NCBI GenBank assembly: GCA_016927285.1
Contig: JAFGMZ010000005.1
Span: forward strand, 1 to 36,060
Reading direction: 5' to 3'
From: Chlorobiaceae bacterium
GTDB taxonomy: Bacteria; Bacteroidota; Chlorobiia; Chlorobiales; Chlorobiaceae
Length of the DNA stretch: 36,060 nt
Numbering within the stretch: position 1 is the stretch's first letter; every line of letters begins with the position of its first letter. The translations under genes were made by a program, and so were the position numbers. Positions 21,500 to 30,846 of the stretch are shown here, piece by piece. A model generated the notes under the pieces. It saw nothing but the letters and a program-made list of their open reading frames with translations, ran no database searches and was not told where the DNA came from.

Positions 21500-21574
21500 G
21501 GTAGTGGGTCTGGAGTCGGATTGGTCGGATCAGTCCGATAAGGCTGATCTGTTGGAGGAAATCCTGTTGCAAAT

Positions 21575-21602
21575 AAAAAAGCCGGCATTTGCCGGCTTTT
21601 TT
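21575..21602. terminator. Bidirectional intrinsic terminator between the merR-like gene and fmoA
   Basis: AAAAAA-GCCGGCA-TT-TGCCGGC-TTTTTT between convergent genes. Confidence 0.88.
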
Positions 21603-21621
21603 ATTTCAGCTGTGAAAAAGC

Positions 21622-22722
21622 TTACTGAGCGTACAGTATTTCGAACTGGCCGCAGCCGCCTTTGCAGACGTGCTCGACCCAGCGGGCATAGGCGCCACCG
21701 CTCCAGCGGTACTCTTCGAGGTTCTGCGAGCGGAACTGAGGTGCTGCATAGCGAATTTTGTAGCCTTTGGGTAGTACGACCTTCAACTGGGTGTCTACAG
21801 TGAAGTCGTTGAATTTTCCCACCATGCCGTGGTGTACAAGCGGTATGAGCGGGTGGTTCAGAATCCTGCGGAGACCGCCGCCTGCATCTACCGATACGCC
21901 GGGGAATTCGCCGTCAACTTTCACTTCGATACCCTGAGAGTCTGAACGGAAGCCGGCTTCAACGGATGCAGGCCTGTTGAGCTTGTCCGAAGGGAAGAGT
22001 TCCGCCCAGCGGGAGATGGAATCCACAACGCCGGAACCGCCATGGGAGAAACGCCACCTTGTTACCCCTACGGGCCCTTTGTCGCTGCCCTGAGTTCCAA
22101 TGCTGTTGACCTCGATCTTTGAAATCCTCTGGCCGCCTTCGTTCAGTGCGGTGAAGGCTGGGCCGATAAACCAGAAGTCGCGGATCCAGTCGTTGAATGC
22201 GCCGGTGCTTTGTACTGCTCTTACCGTTCCTTCCCAGGTGTCGATTACATCAGGATTGTCGAGCGGCACTTTCATGATGATGTCATGGAACTGTCGGCCC
22301 TGCATGTAAATCGGATTTGGGACGTTACGGCGAACTGCGTCTGAGCGGTAGTAGTACATGTTGACAACGGAACCTTCGAAGGAGAACGAGTGGGAAAAGT
22401 CTCCTACTGAAACGGAGCCTTCGCCGACGCAGATTCTTCTTTCCTTGGTTTCATTGGCAATATCGGCCTCGACGACCAACTTGTTTTTTGTGCTGTCAAC
22501 GATCGATTCGATCACTGCCGAGAAGCGTACGAATCCTTTGGCGGGATCGAGAGGCTTGACATTGATCTTGACGTTGCAGTCGGCAGGCAGGAGAGGGCTG
22601 GCCGGAGGTACGTTGACCTTTGCGCGACCTTTTACCTTTCCCCATGAGCTCGATCCACCCTCGAGGATTATCTCATAATCCGAGTGGGCGGTGGTGGTGT
22701 CTTTTGTGCCGAAAAGAGCCAT
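21622..22722 (-). CDS. fmoA: Fenna-Matthews-Olson bacteriochlorophyll a antenna protein
   Basis: MALFGTKDTTTAHSDYEIILEGGSSSWGKVKGRAKVNVPPASPLLPADCNVKINVKPLDPAKGFVRF...; full-length FMO recognised directly. Confidence 0.99.
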   Translation of the reverse strand: MALFGTKDTTTAHSDYEIILEGGSSSWGKVKGRAKVNVPPASPLLPADCNVKINVKPLDPAKGFVRFSAVIESIVDSTKNKLVVEADIANETKERRICVGEGSVSVGDFSHSFSFEGSVVNMYYYRSDAVRRNVPNPIYMQGRQFHDIIMKVPLDNPDVIDTWEGTVRAVQSTGAFNDWIRDFWFIGPAFTALNEGGQRISKIEVNSIGTQGSDKGPVGVTRWRFSHGGSGVVDSISRWAELFPSDKLNRPASVEAGFRSDSQGIEVKVDGEFPGVSVDAGGGLRRILNHPLIPLVHHGMVGKFNDFTVDTQLKVVLPKGYKIRYAAPQFRSQNLEEYRWSGGAYARWVEHVCKGGCGQFEILYAQ

Positions 22723-22931
22723 AATGATTTCTCCTTTTTCTGGTGGCGTTGAAATTGGATATTTTCAGGAAGTACACGGAGTTTATTCCTGTTAAATAAC
22801 AGCTTGTAATAAATTTAAAGAATAAAAATCAATAAATAAAGGAAAATATATCTCACCCTTTGACTCAAATGCATTGAATAATGTATACTGACTGCAGCTT
22901 TTCGTTTTTCCTGTAACTTGCCAAAAAATTC

Positions 22932-24554
22932 ATGAGCGTTAAATCAGGAAAATTATACGCGACAGCTTTAGTGCCTTTTAGTTTGCCGGTCCTCAGTGGT
23001 CTTTTGCTTGGCGTATCTTTTCCGTCATATCCTTTTATCCGCCTTGAGCTACTGGCCTGGGTAGGGCTCGTGCCTCTCTTGCTTTCGCTGAAACAGGATG
23101 ATTCGTTTGGGTCGGCATATCGCAAGATCTGGCTTTCGATGTTCGTTTTTTCTGTGCTTTCGCTCTGGTGGGTTTCACTTGCCACATTGCCGGGCGGAAT
23201 TCTTACTGTTATTGCCGAGTCTTTTTTTCTGACGGTTCCTTTTCTGCCTTTTTATCTAGCTATGCGCAGTGCCGGATTCCGTTATGCATTGTTGTCTCTG
23301 CCTTTTTTCTGGACCGCATGGGAGTGGGCCTATATGGGACAGGATCTTTCGCTTGGGTGGCTCACTTTTGGCAATTCGCAGGCCAATCTTGCCGGTATGA
23401 TACAGTATGCCGATATCACTGGTGTATGGGGGGTATCGTTCTGGCTGGTTTTGTTCAATGTGCTTGTTGTGATTTACTGGATGGAAAAAGATGTTGCCGC
23501 AGTGCGGCGACGAGTTCTCGCCGCGGCGGTCGTACTGATTGCCCTGCCGTATTTTTATGGCAGGCTTGTTTTCGGAGAGCGGGTCTCTCCAGGCGATTTG
23601 TCGGGGAGCGTGAGGGTGACGCTGGTTCAGCCGAATATTGATCCTTTCAGAAAGTGGGAGTTGCATACAGGTTCCGATATGATGGGGATTTTCTATCGCA
23701 TAACCGGCCGGGCTGTTTTTCGTGAGGTTCCGGATCTGGTTATCTGGCCGGAAACCGCTATTCCTTTTTTTATTCTCGATACAAGGTATAGCGGTTATTT
23801 TCAATCGCTGTATATGGCTGTCAGGGAGTGGCGTGTCGCTTTGCTGAGCGGTTTTTCCGATATCGAGTATTACCATCCGGCTTCTGAACGGGCAAAAAGC
23901 GGAAGGGTCAAGTTCGACAGTACCACCGGTCGGCATTTCGAGACTTTCAATGCATCCCTGATGATGAACGCTGACGGACGAAAGCCGCAGGTGTATCACA
24001 AGAACCGTCTGGTTCCGTTTGCTGAGCGGGTTCCATATGTCGATTATTTTCCATGGCTTGATCGGTTTACTTTTTCACTTGCAGGTATAAGCAGCTGGGG
24101 GCGAGGTACCGATACCCCGGTCATGAAGTTCAATACGAGAAGGAATGGAACGGTGGAAACCGCGAACATCATTTGTTACGAGTCGATTTTCCCCGGTCTT
24201 GTTACCGGCTTTGTCCGCAATGGAGCGGAGTTTCTTACGCTGGTTACCAACGATGGGTGGTATGCTACATCGTATGGTCCTTACCAGCATTTGGCTATAG
24301 CAAAACTGCGCTGCATCGAGAATCGGAGGGCTATGGCGAGATGCGCCAATACCGGCATCACTGCGTTTATCGACAGGTATGGGAGGGTTTACGATGACAT
24401 GCCGTGGTGGAAAGAGGGGACCCTGACGGCAGACGTCCCTCTTTACCGCGATATGACTTTGTATACTCGCTTCCCCGATCTGTTACCTAAAACATCGGTG
24501 GCAGTTTCCGTTCTGCTTCTCGTTGTTGCGTTCTCCGGCATAGTGCGTCGGTAA
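22932..24554 (+). CDS. lnt: Apolipoprotein N-acyltransferase
   Basis: N-terminal TM region plus nitrilase-like domain: VTLVQPNIDPFRKW, LVIWPETAIPF, YHKNRLVPFAERVPY, IICYESIFPGLV, TNDGWYATSYGPYQHL. Confidence 0.94.
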   Translation: MSVKSGKLYATALVPFSLPVLSGLLLGVSFPSYPFIRLELLAWVGLVPLLLSLKQDDSFGSAYRKIWLSMFVFSVLSLWWVSLATLPGGILTVIAESFFLTVPFLPFYLAMRSAGFRYALLSLPFFWTAWEWAYMGQDLSLGWLTFGNSQANLAGMIQYADITGVWGVSFWLVLFNVLVVIYWMEKDVAAVRRRVLAAAVVLIALPYFYGRLVFGERVSPGDLSGSVRVTLVQPNIDPFRKWELHTGSDMMGIFYRITGRAVFREVPDLVIWPETAIPFFILDTRYSGYFQSLYMAVREWRVALLSGFSDIEYYHPASERAKSGRVKFDSTTGRHFETFNASLMMNADGRKPQVYHKNRLVPFAERVPYVDYFPWLDRFTFSLAGISSWGRGTDTPVMKFNTRRNGTVETANIICYESIFPGLVTGFVRNGAEFLTLVTNDGWYATSYGPYQHLAIAKLRCIENRRAMARCANTGITAFIDRYGRVYDDMPWWKEGTLTADVPLYRDMTLYTRFPDLLPKTSVAVSVLLLVVAFSGIVRR

Positions 24555-24579
24555 GAAACGTTGTCTCAACGGAGGTTTT

Positions 24580-25755
24580 TTAATTTCCTATTCCGTATGA
24601 TCTGATTTTGCGGTAGAGGGTTCGTTCGGTGATACCAAGGGTTTTTGCCGTCAGGCGTCTGCTGTTGTTATTGGCCTTGAGTGTGTCAATGATGGTCTGT
24701 TTTTCGATCTCTTCGAGCGATGAAGCGGTTTTGCTCGTTTCCTGATGCGGTTCTTCCGGTTCTGTGGCGGAAGCTGATGGCGTTCCTGCCGTTCCGCTTG
24801 TCTGCGATACAGGTCCCGGAAGCAGAAGCGGTGTCTGACGGGGCTGGTTGTTCAGCAGCATTTGCAGGAGTTGACGAATCTCGCTCATCTCCTGGCGAAG
24901 TTGAATGATACTGCTGTAGATCATGTTCAGTTCCTGTTTTTCGGATCGGGATGGATCATGTATCAGGCTTTTGTTCCGGCTTCGCTGAATGAGATGTTTT
25001 TCGAGGATCTCCGGCGTTATTTTGCGTCCTTTTTCGAGGACAAGCAGCGAATCGATAAGGTTTCGCAGTTCGCGGATGTTGCCGGGCCATGGATAACGAA
25101 GGAGCATGTCGGCGGCTTCTGCGGTGAATCCTTCGAAGGTTATGGCCTGACGTTGTTCTGATTCGCGGACAAAATGTTCGGTCAGTATCAGAATGTCCCG
25201 ACCTCGTTCACGCAATGGCGGAAGCTGGAGTTCGACGCTTCTGAGTCGGTAGTAGAGATCTTCACGGAATTTGTTTTCTGCTACTTCCTGGTAGAGATTT
25301 CTGTTTGTCGCTGCAATAACCCGTGCATCTGAATAGATGGTTTCGGAGGCGCCGACTCTCTGGAATTCTCCGCTTTCCAGAACTCGAAGGAATTTGACCT
25401 GCGTTTCGGGAGGCAATTCGCCGATTTCGTCCAGGAAAATGGTGCCGCGGTCAGCGCTTTCAAAGTATCCTTTCCGTGCCTGTACGGCGCCGGTAAACGA
25501 TCCTTTTTCATGGCCGAACAGTTCTGATTCAAGCAGTCCCGAGGGAATAGCTCCGCAATTGACGGGGATGAAGTTTTTTCCTGACCGTTTGCTGTTTTCG
25601 TGGATGAACCTGGCGAGAACCTCTTTTCCGGAACCGGTTTCGCCGGTTATCAGCACGCTGATATCCGTTTCGGCTACCTGCAGGGCAAGTTCCCGGAGAT
25701 GGATCATAAGGCTGGACTGACCGAGAAGCTGGTTGTGTTCTTTTGCGGGTTTCAT
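24580..25755 (-). CDS. Sigma-54-dependent transcriptional activator (AAA+ domain plus Fis-type HTH, no N-terminal sensory domain)
   Basis: GETGSGKEVLARFIH, ELFGHEKGSFTGAVQ (GAFTGA-loop variant GSFTGA), GTIFLDEIGELP, PWPGNIRELRN, C-terminal SSLEEIEKQTIIDTLKANNNSRRLTAKTLGITERTLYRKI. Confidence 0.95.
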   Translation of the reverse strand: MKPAKEHNQLLGQSSLMIHLRELALQVAETDISVLITGETGSGKEVLARFIHENSKRSGKNFIPVNCGAIPSGLLESELFGHEKGSFTGAVQARKGYFESADRGTIFLDEIGELPPETQVKFLRVLESGEFQRVGASETIYSDARVIAATNRNLYQEVAENKFREDLYYRLRSVELQLPPLRERGRDILILTEHFVRESEQRQAITFEGFTAEAADMLLRYPWPGNIRELRNLIDSLLVLEKGRKITPEILEKHLIQRSRNKSLIHDPSRSEKQELNMIYSSIIQLRQEMSEIRQLLQMLLNNQPRQTPLLLPGPVSQTSGTAGTPSASATEPEEPHQETSKTASSLEEIEKQTIIDTLKANNNSRRLTAKTLGITERTLYRKIRSYGIGN

Positions 25756-25776
25756 GAAAAACAGGTTCCGTAATCG

Positions 25777-26478
25777 TTACTGCAGGAGGGGTACTGCGAT
25801 GGATTCGAATGGTATCGATCGGGCGGCTTCGAGCGCCTGGTTTTCGGATTGCCAGGTCTGCAGCAGCCTGACTTTGTGCATGCTTCCGTCCTGAATTATC
25901 GCTATCTGACCGTAAGAAGAGAGCTGTGCGGCGAGTTTGACGGCATTATCCCGGTTGCCGAAGCTGCCGAACTGGAGGGCGAAGAGTGCATGCGCTGAAT
26001 CGTCTAGCGCAGTTGGTGCCATTGTGGGTTTGACGGTCTTTATTTCGGATCGGTCTGGCTGGATTGCTTCGGGAAGTTTCTCTGATGGCTTCGATACTGC
26101 GGTCGGAGGCGCGGCCATGGGCGGAACAGTCGTCGCAAACGCGAGCGGCTGGTTCAGAGCGAACCGGAACGAAGAGATTCTTGACCTGCTGAGGTTGTCC
26201 AGAGAGGGATCGGGGTATTCTTCAAGTTGTTTCCTGTAAAGGTATGCCGCCTGGGGACCGTCTTCGGTGAGCAGCGCGTCGACAACCAGTTTTTCTGAAG
26301 GTATGGAGAGGTTCTTCCGGATATTTTCTAACAAATAAAGCTTATCTTCCTGCACATATTGCAGTATCTGGGGTGCGTAGGAGGTCTGCGTTGCCTGAAG
26401 CTCATGTCGCGGGCAGATGAATGTATCAGTCAGCGCGAGGGTCAGGATAGTTAAGTATCGAAGAAAAGATGCAGACAT
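25777..26478 (-). CDS. SPOR-domain envelope protein
   Basis: N-terminal signal-like sequence and C-terminal SPOR-like FALQFGSFGNRDNAVKLAAQLSSYGQIAIIQDGSMHKVRLLQ. Ends 21 bp before the sigma-54 activator ORF. Confidence 0.78.
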   Translation of the reverse strand: MSASFLRYLTILTLALTDTFICPRHELQATQTSYAPQILQYVQEDKLYLLENIRKNLSIPSEKLVVDALLTEDGPQAAYLYRKQLEEYPDPSLDNLSRSRISSFRFALNQPLAFATTVPPMAAPPTAVSKPSEKLPEAIQPDRSEIKTVKPTMAPTALDDSAHALFALQFGSFGNRDNAVKLAAQLSSYGQIAIIQDGSMHKVRLLQTWQSENQALEAARSIPFESIAVPLLQ

Positions 26479-26570
26479 CGTTGTGACACGGTAGAGTTGG
26501 TTGAAATGATGCGCTTGCCATCCTGTTTCAATATGCCAAATATTTTTTTTTCTTTAACCATACTATCCGC

Positions 26571-27437
26571 ATGTATCCGCTTTCAGTGAAATCTTTTGCG
26601 AAAATCAATCTCGGGCTTTTGATAACCTCGAAACGCCCAGACGGCTATCATACGCTCGAAACGGTTTTTGCTCCTGTCGACTGGTTCGATACGCTCGAGT
26701 TTCGTGATGCCGATACCTTATCGATGCGTTGTACCGATCCCCGCCTTCCGGTGGATGAAAACAATCTTTGTCTGAAGGCAGCCAGAATTCTTCGGGAAAC
26801 GGCTGGTATAGGAGAGGGTGTTTCCATAATTCTCGATAAAAGAATTCCTTTTGGCGCAGGTCTTGGGGGAGGCAGCAGCGATGCCGCTACGGTACTTCGT
26901 ACACTCAATGATCGCTGGAATACCGGTGCGTCAACTGAGGATCTGCACAGGCTTGCCGTTTCTCTGGGGGCCGATGTTCCCTATTTTCTCGAGATGAAGG
27001 GGCTTGCCTTTGCAAGGGGGATTGGCGATGATCTGGAAGATCTTTCGCTTACCTTACCGTTTTACGTTGTTACGGTTTTTCCGGAAGAGCATATTTCAAC
27101 CGTCTGGGCTTACAGGAATTTTTATCCCCGGTTCGCTCGGATCGTTCCGGATCTGAAGTTGTTGACCCGACGCCTCTGTATCGAGGGCGATCGTTCGGCG
27201 CTCGACTGTTTCGAAAACGATTTTGAACCGGCGGTGTTCGATCACTATCCACTGGTGAAAACGGTGAAGCAGGAGCTGCTCGATGCAGGGAGTTTTTTTG
27301 CTTCGCTTTCAGGAAGCGGTTCCGCTGTTTTCGGGCTTTTCGACAGCCGCGAGACAGCTGAAGAGGCAGCCGCGGCGATGCGGTTGCGGCAATTCAGGTG
27401 CAGCCTTACGGCACCGGGTTTTTCCATGGAGCCTTAA
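26571..27437 (+). CDS. ispE: 4-diphosphocytidyl-2-C-methyl-D-erythritol kinase
   Basis: SFAKINLGLLITSKRPDGYHTLETVF, PFGAGLGGGSSDAATVLRTLN, SLSGSGSAVFGLF. Confidence 0.95.
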   Translation: MYPLSVKSFAKINLGLLITSKRPDGYHTLETVFAPVDWFDTLEFRDADTLSMRCTDPRLPVDENNLCLKAARILRETAGIGEGVSIILDKRIPFGAGLGGGSSDAATVLRTLNDRWNTGASTEDLHRLAVSLGADVPYFLEMKGLAFARGIGDDLEDLSLTLPFYVVTVFPEEHISTVWAYRNFYPRFARIVPDLKLLTRRLCIEGDRSALDCFENDFEPAVFDHYPLVKTVKQELLDAGSFFASLSGSGSAVFGLFDSRETAEEAAAAMRLRQFRCSLTAPGFSMEP

Positions 27438-27452
27438 TTGCTTATCGGTTTT

Positions 27453-28316
27453 TCAGGAGGATGGTCGGGTTGCGTTTATGATGTGGCGGAGTTCGGAAGC
27501 GAAAAGCCTGATGTCTTCATCGAGAAAATGCGATGACCGCAGGCGCGTTCGCTTGACTTCGCAGAAGTCTGCAGTGACATCGAGCATTTGTTCTCTGAAA
27601 AGCGGTGCGGCGGCGATCAACCTGCCGTCCGGTCCGGTGAGGGAGGAGTTGCCCCAGTAGGTGAAGCTGTCTTCATTACCTGTTCTGTTCACGCAGGCTA
27701 CATAAGCGCTGAACAGGAATGCGTAGGTGCCGGCGATGGTTTGCCATTGCGTGACGATTTCCGGTGTGCCGCTGCCGGGCGTCATACGCAACGGGCTTGA
27801 CATGAGCGCAAAGAGCATTTTAGCTCCCTGATGGGCGAGCAGGTATGGTACCGAGACATGCCAGAAATCTTCGCAGATTGCTACGCCGATACGTCCCAGT
27901 CGCCTTGAATTTACGGCGCGGACTTGCTGTCCGGCCGAGAAATACCGAAGTTCTTCGAACATCCCGTAGGTCGGCAGATAGAGTTTCCTGTGGATGCTTT
28001 TTCCTTTTCCGTCTTCGAACATGAATGCCGAGTTGTAGACTCCGTAATCGTCGCTCAGCTCGATGCCGCCGCAGATAATGCAGATTTTTTCGCTCAGGGC
28101 GCGAAGCGGATCGAGTTTTTTGTCTTCAATGTGCATGGCAATATCCTGTGCTGCGTCCTGGACATTGTAACCGGAGAGCGACAGCTCGGGAAATGCTACC
28201 GCATCTGCTCCTGCGCGTATCGCGTCTTCTGTGATGGTGCAGTGGTGATCGATATTGTCGTCGAAATTGGCAAGAACGCTTCCTGTCTGCGCTATTCTGA
28301 TTGTTTTCTGCGGCAT
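27453..28316 (-). CDS. Carbon-nitrogen hydrolase (similar to the glutaminase domain of NAD synthetase)
   Basis: IRIAQTGSVLANFDDNIDHHCTITEDAIRAGADAVAFPELSLSGYN..., RKLYLPTYGMFEELRYF, IGVAICEDFWHVSVPYLLA. Confidence 0.85.
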   Translation of the reverse strand: MPQKTIRIAQTGSVLANFDDNIDHHCTITEDAIRAGADAVAFPELSLSGYNVQDAAQDIAMHIEDKKLDPLRALSEKICIICGGIELSDDYGVYNSAFMFEDGKGKSIHRKLYLPTYGMFEELRYFSAGQQVRAVNSRRLGRIGVAICEDFWHVSVPYLLAHQGAKMLFALMSSPLRMTPGSGTPEIVTQWQTIAGTYAFLFSAYVACVNRTGNEDSFTYWGNSSLTGPDGRLIAAAPLFREQMLDVTADFCEVKRTRLRSSHFLDEDIRLFASELRHIINATRPSS

Positions 28317-28329
28317 GATGTCTCCGTTT

Positions 28330-29631
28330 TCAGTGGTAGGGATAGAACAGATAGAAGGTCAGCGAGAGCAGGGCGAGAATCCACATACCCGGATGTATTT
28401 CCCGAATTCTGCCTGTAAGTGCGCCCAGCAGGGTGTAGCCAATGAAACCTGCGGTGATGCCTACTCCTATATTGTAGGTGAAAATGATCAGGATTATTGT
28501 AAGGAATGCCGGGAATAGTTCGCCGTAGTTGTTGAAGTCGATTTTTTTGACTGATTCCATCATGAACATGCCGACCACTACCAGGGCGGGACCGTAGGCA
28601 TGGGGCGGGACAATGGTCAGGAGCGGCGAGAAAAAGAGGGCAAGTATGAAGAGCCCTGCAACCACAAGGGCCGTGAACCCTGTTTTTCCCCCCTGCTCTA
28701 TTCCTGCCGCGGATTCGATGTATATGCCGGCGGTCGTTGTCCCGAAAATGGATGCAGCGATTGTCGAGAGTGAGTCAACAAGCATGGGTTTTTCGATTTC
28801 GGGCAGGTTGCCTTCGGCATCGAGTAGTCCGGCACGCGATGAGAGACCGAAGAGTGTACCCATCGTATCGACGAAATCCATGACAAGCGTTGTAACGATT
28901 ACTCCGGCGAATCCCCATGTCAGCGCTCCGGCCAGGTCGATGTTCATGAAAATCGGAGCTATAGACGGCGGAGCGCTCATTATCGATTCCGGCAGTGGAG
29001 TTTTTCCGAAACCAAGAAGCATGAGCGTGGTGAGTACAATGCCGATCAGAATAGCTCCGGCTACCCGCCGTGCGAGCAGAATGGTCATGCAGAGCAATCC
29101 TGCCAGACTGATGAGTACTGCTGGCTGGGCAATGTTGCCGAGCCTTACCGGGGCGCCCTGAACGCCGAGCGAGATAACCCCCATGTCGTTCAAACCGATA
29201 AAAGCAAGGAAGAGTCCGATGCCGACCGAAAAGCTGTGCTTCAGAGAGGACGGGATGGCTCCAGCAAGCCATTGACGAAGTCCTGCAAGCGTCATGAGGG
29301 TGAAAAGTACGCCGCTGATAAAGATTGCAGCCATTGCGGTTTGCCATGAATAGCCCATTGTATTGACGACGGTATAGGCGATAAATGCGTTTTCGCCCAT
29401 ATATGGAGCGACGGCAAACGGCTTTTTTGCGTAGAGGGCCATAAGCAGGGTTCCGAACGCTGCAGTGAGGATGGTTGCCGTCATGGATGCTTCTTTGGGT
29501 ATGCCCGCAGCAGCAAGAATGGCAGGGTTGACGATGATGATATAGGAGAGGGTGACGAATGTCGTCATTCCGGCCACTATTTCCTGCCGATATCCCGTAC
29601 GATGGGCCTGAAATTCGAAAAACTTTTGCAT
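28330..29631 (-). CDS. NCS2 family (AzgA-like) nucleobase permease
   Basis: TGYRQEIVAGMTTFVTLSYIIIVNPAILAAAGIPK, PYMGENAFIAYTVV, SAAGIEQGGKTGFTALV. Start at 29631 preferred. Confidence 0.9.
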   Translation of the reverse strand: MQKFFEFQAHRTGYRQEIVAGMTTFVTLSYIIIVNPAILAAAGIPKEASMTATILTAAFGTLLMALYAKKPFAVAPYMGENAFIAYTVVNTMGYSWQTAMAAIFISGVLFTLMTLAGLRQWLAGAIPSSLKHSFSVGIGLFLAFIGLNDMGVISLGVQGAPVRLGNIAQPAVLISLAGLLCMTILLARRVAGAILIGIVLTTLMLLGFGKTPLPESIMSAPPSIAPIFMNIDLAGALTWGFAGVIVTTLVMDFVDTMGTLFGLSSRAGLLDAEGNLPEIEKPMLVDSLSTIAASIFGTTTAGIYIESAAGIEQGGKTGFTALVVAGLFILALFFSPLLTIVPPHAYGPALVVVGMFMMESVKKIDFNNYGELFPAFLTIILIIFTYNIGVGITAGFIGYTLLGALTGRIREIHPGMWILALLSLTFYLFYPYH

Positions 29632-29835
29632 GTGTTTGTGCTGCTGAGGTAACGGGCTGTCTCGAAACAAGATACGAATAACAAATAACAGGATGTATCG
29701 AAGTGTTTTTTTATTTTTTCGAAAATGTTATATTGGATAAAAATAGTCCTCTATTCCTGTTTTTTTGTTTTTCGGGAATTCGTCAGGTGTGAGGTAATCG
29801 GTATTGTACTATAACCTAAAAGAAAGGAGATCGTT

Positions 29836-30426
29836 ATGAGCGTTTTGGTAGGCCGGAAAGCTCCGGAATTCGATGTGGAGGCGGTAACCGGGGGATCGAG
29901 GTTTGTAGATTCCTGTAAGCTTGCGGATTACAAGGGCAAGTATGTCGTATTGTTTTTTTATCCGCTTGATTTTACCTTCGTCTGCCCGACGGAGCTCCAT
30001 GCGTTTCAGGAGAAGATCGATGAGTTTGCAAAACGAAATGTCGAGGTGATAGGCTGTTCGGTTGATTCGAAGTTCTCGCATCATGCCTGGCTGCGTACTC
30101 CGAAAAATCTTGGAGGTATCGAAGGGGTGACTTATACGCTTCTTTCGGATATCAATAAGAGCGTATCAAGGGATTATGACGTGCTTGCCGAAGATGCCGG
30201 CGTCTCGCTCAGAGGTCTTTTTCTTATCGACAGGGAGGGAATTGTGCGCCATCAGGTTGTTAACGATCTTGGTCTTGGCAGGAATGTCGATGAGGTGCTC
30301 AGGATGGTTGATGCCCTGCAGTTTACAGAAGAGTTCGGAGAGGTATGTCCTGCAAACTGGAATAAGGGGGATAAATCCATGAAACCCGATGATTCGGGTC
30401 TTAAAGAGTTTTTCAAGGATGCATAA
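29836..30426 (+). CDS. 2-Cys peroxiredoxin (AhpC/TSA family)
   Basis: DFTFVCPTELHAFQEK (peroxidatic Cys), GEVCPANWNKG (resolving Cys), RBS AAAGGAG upstream. Confidence 0.95.
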   Translation: MSVLVGRKAPEFDVEAVTGGSRFVDSCKLADYKGKYVVLFFYPLDFTFVCPTELHAFQEKIDEFAKRNVEVIGCSVDSKFSHHAWLRTPKNLGGIEGVTYTLLSDINKSVSRDYDVLAEDAGVSLRGLFLIDREGIVRHQVVNDLGLGRNVDEVLRMVDALQFTEEFGEVCPANWNKGDKSMKPDDSGLKEFFKDA

Positions 30427-30784
30427 GCGTCGATGATGCGGATTTTTTTGCTGTTTTTCTGCGTTGTTCGCTTATACTGAATTATTTGCCTGATTCCTTA
30501 AAGATGGATTTTCTGTCATAATACGAGACGAAAATCGTTGGTTTGTATCAGCGCTGTAGAGGGGTTCGGGGCATAACTCTGAGGGGTTGGTTTATGTGTC
30601 AGGGCGAGGTGGCCGGATGACTGAGGATCGTGGAGTGGGTTAATGGTTAAGTGTTATAAGGGAAGCTGTTTGTTGACGGAAGATCTTGCCCGTTGTCTTC
30701 TGATCTTACCATCTTTGCCGGCATGACACGGAGCTATGACGAAATTTAAGTTGATGAGTAATTCCGGATATGGGGGGAATTGAT

Positions 30785-30825
30785 CTGTTCCGGCAAGATT
30801 TTGCACGCGGACTTTGCCGGAACAG
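30785..30825 (-). terminator. Long-loop inverted repeat just downstream of proS
   Basis: CTGTTCCGGCAA (30785-30796) / TTGCCGGAACAG (30814-30825), perfect 12-bp arms. No strong T-tract. Confidence 0.5.
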
Positions 30826-30846
30826 GTTATTTTTCAGGATGTCGAT

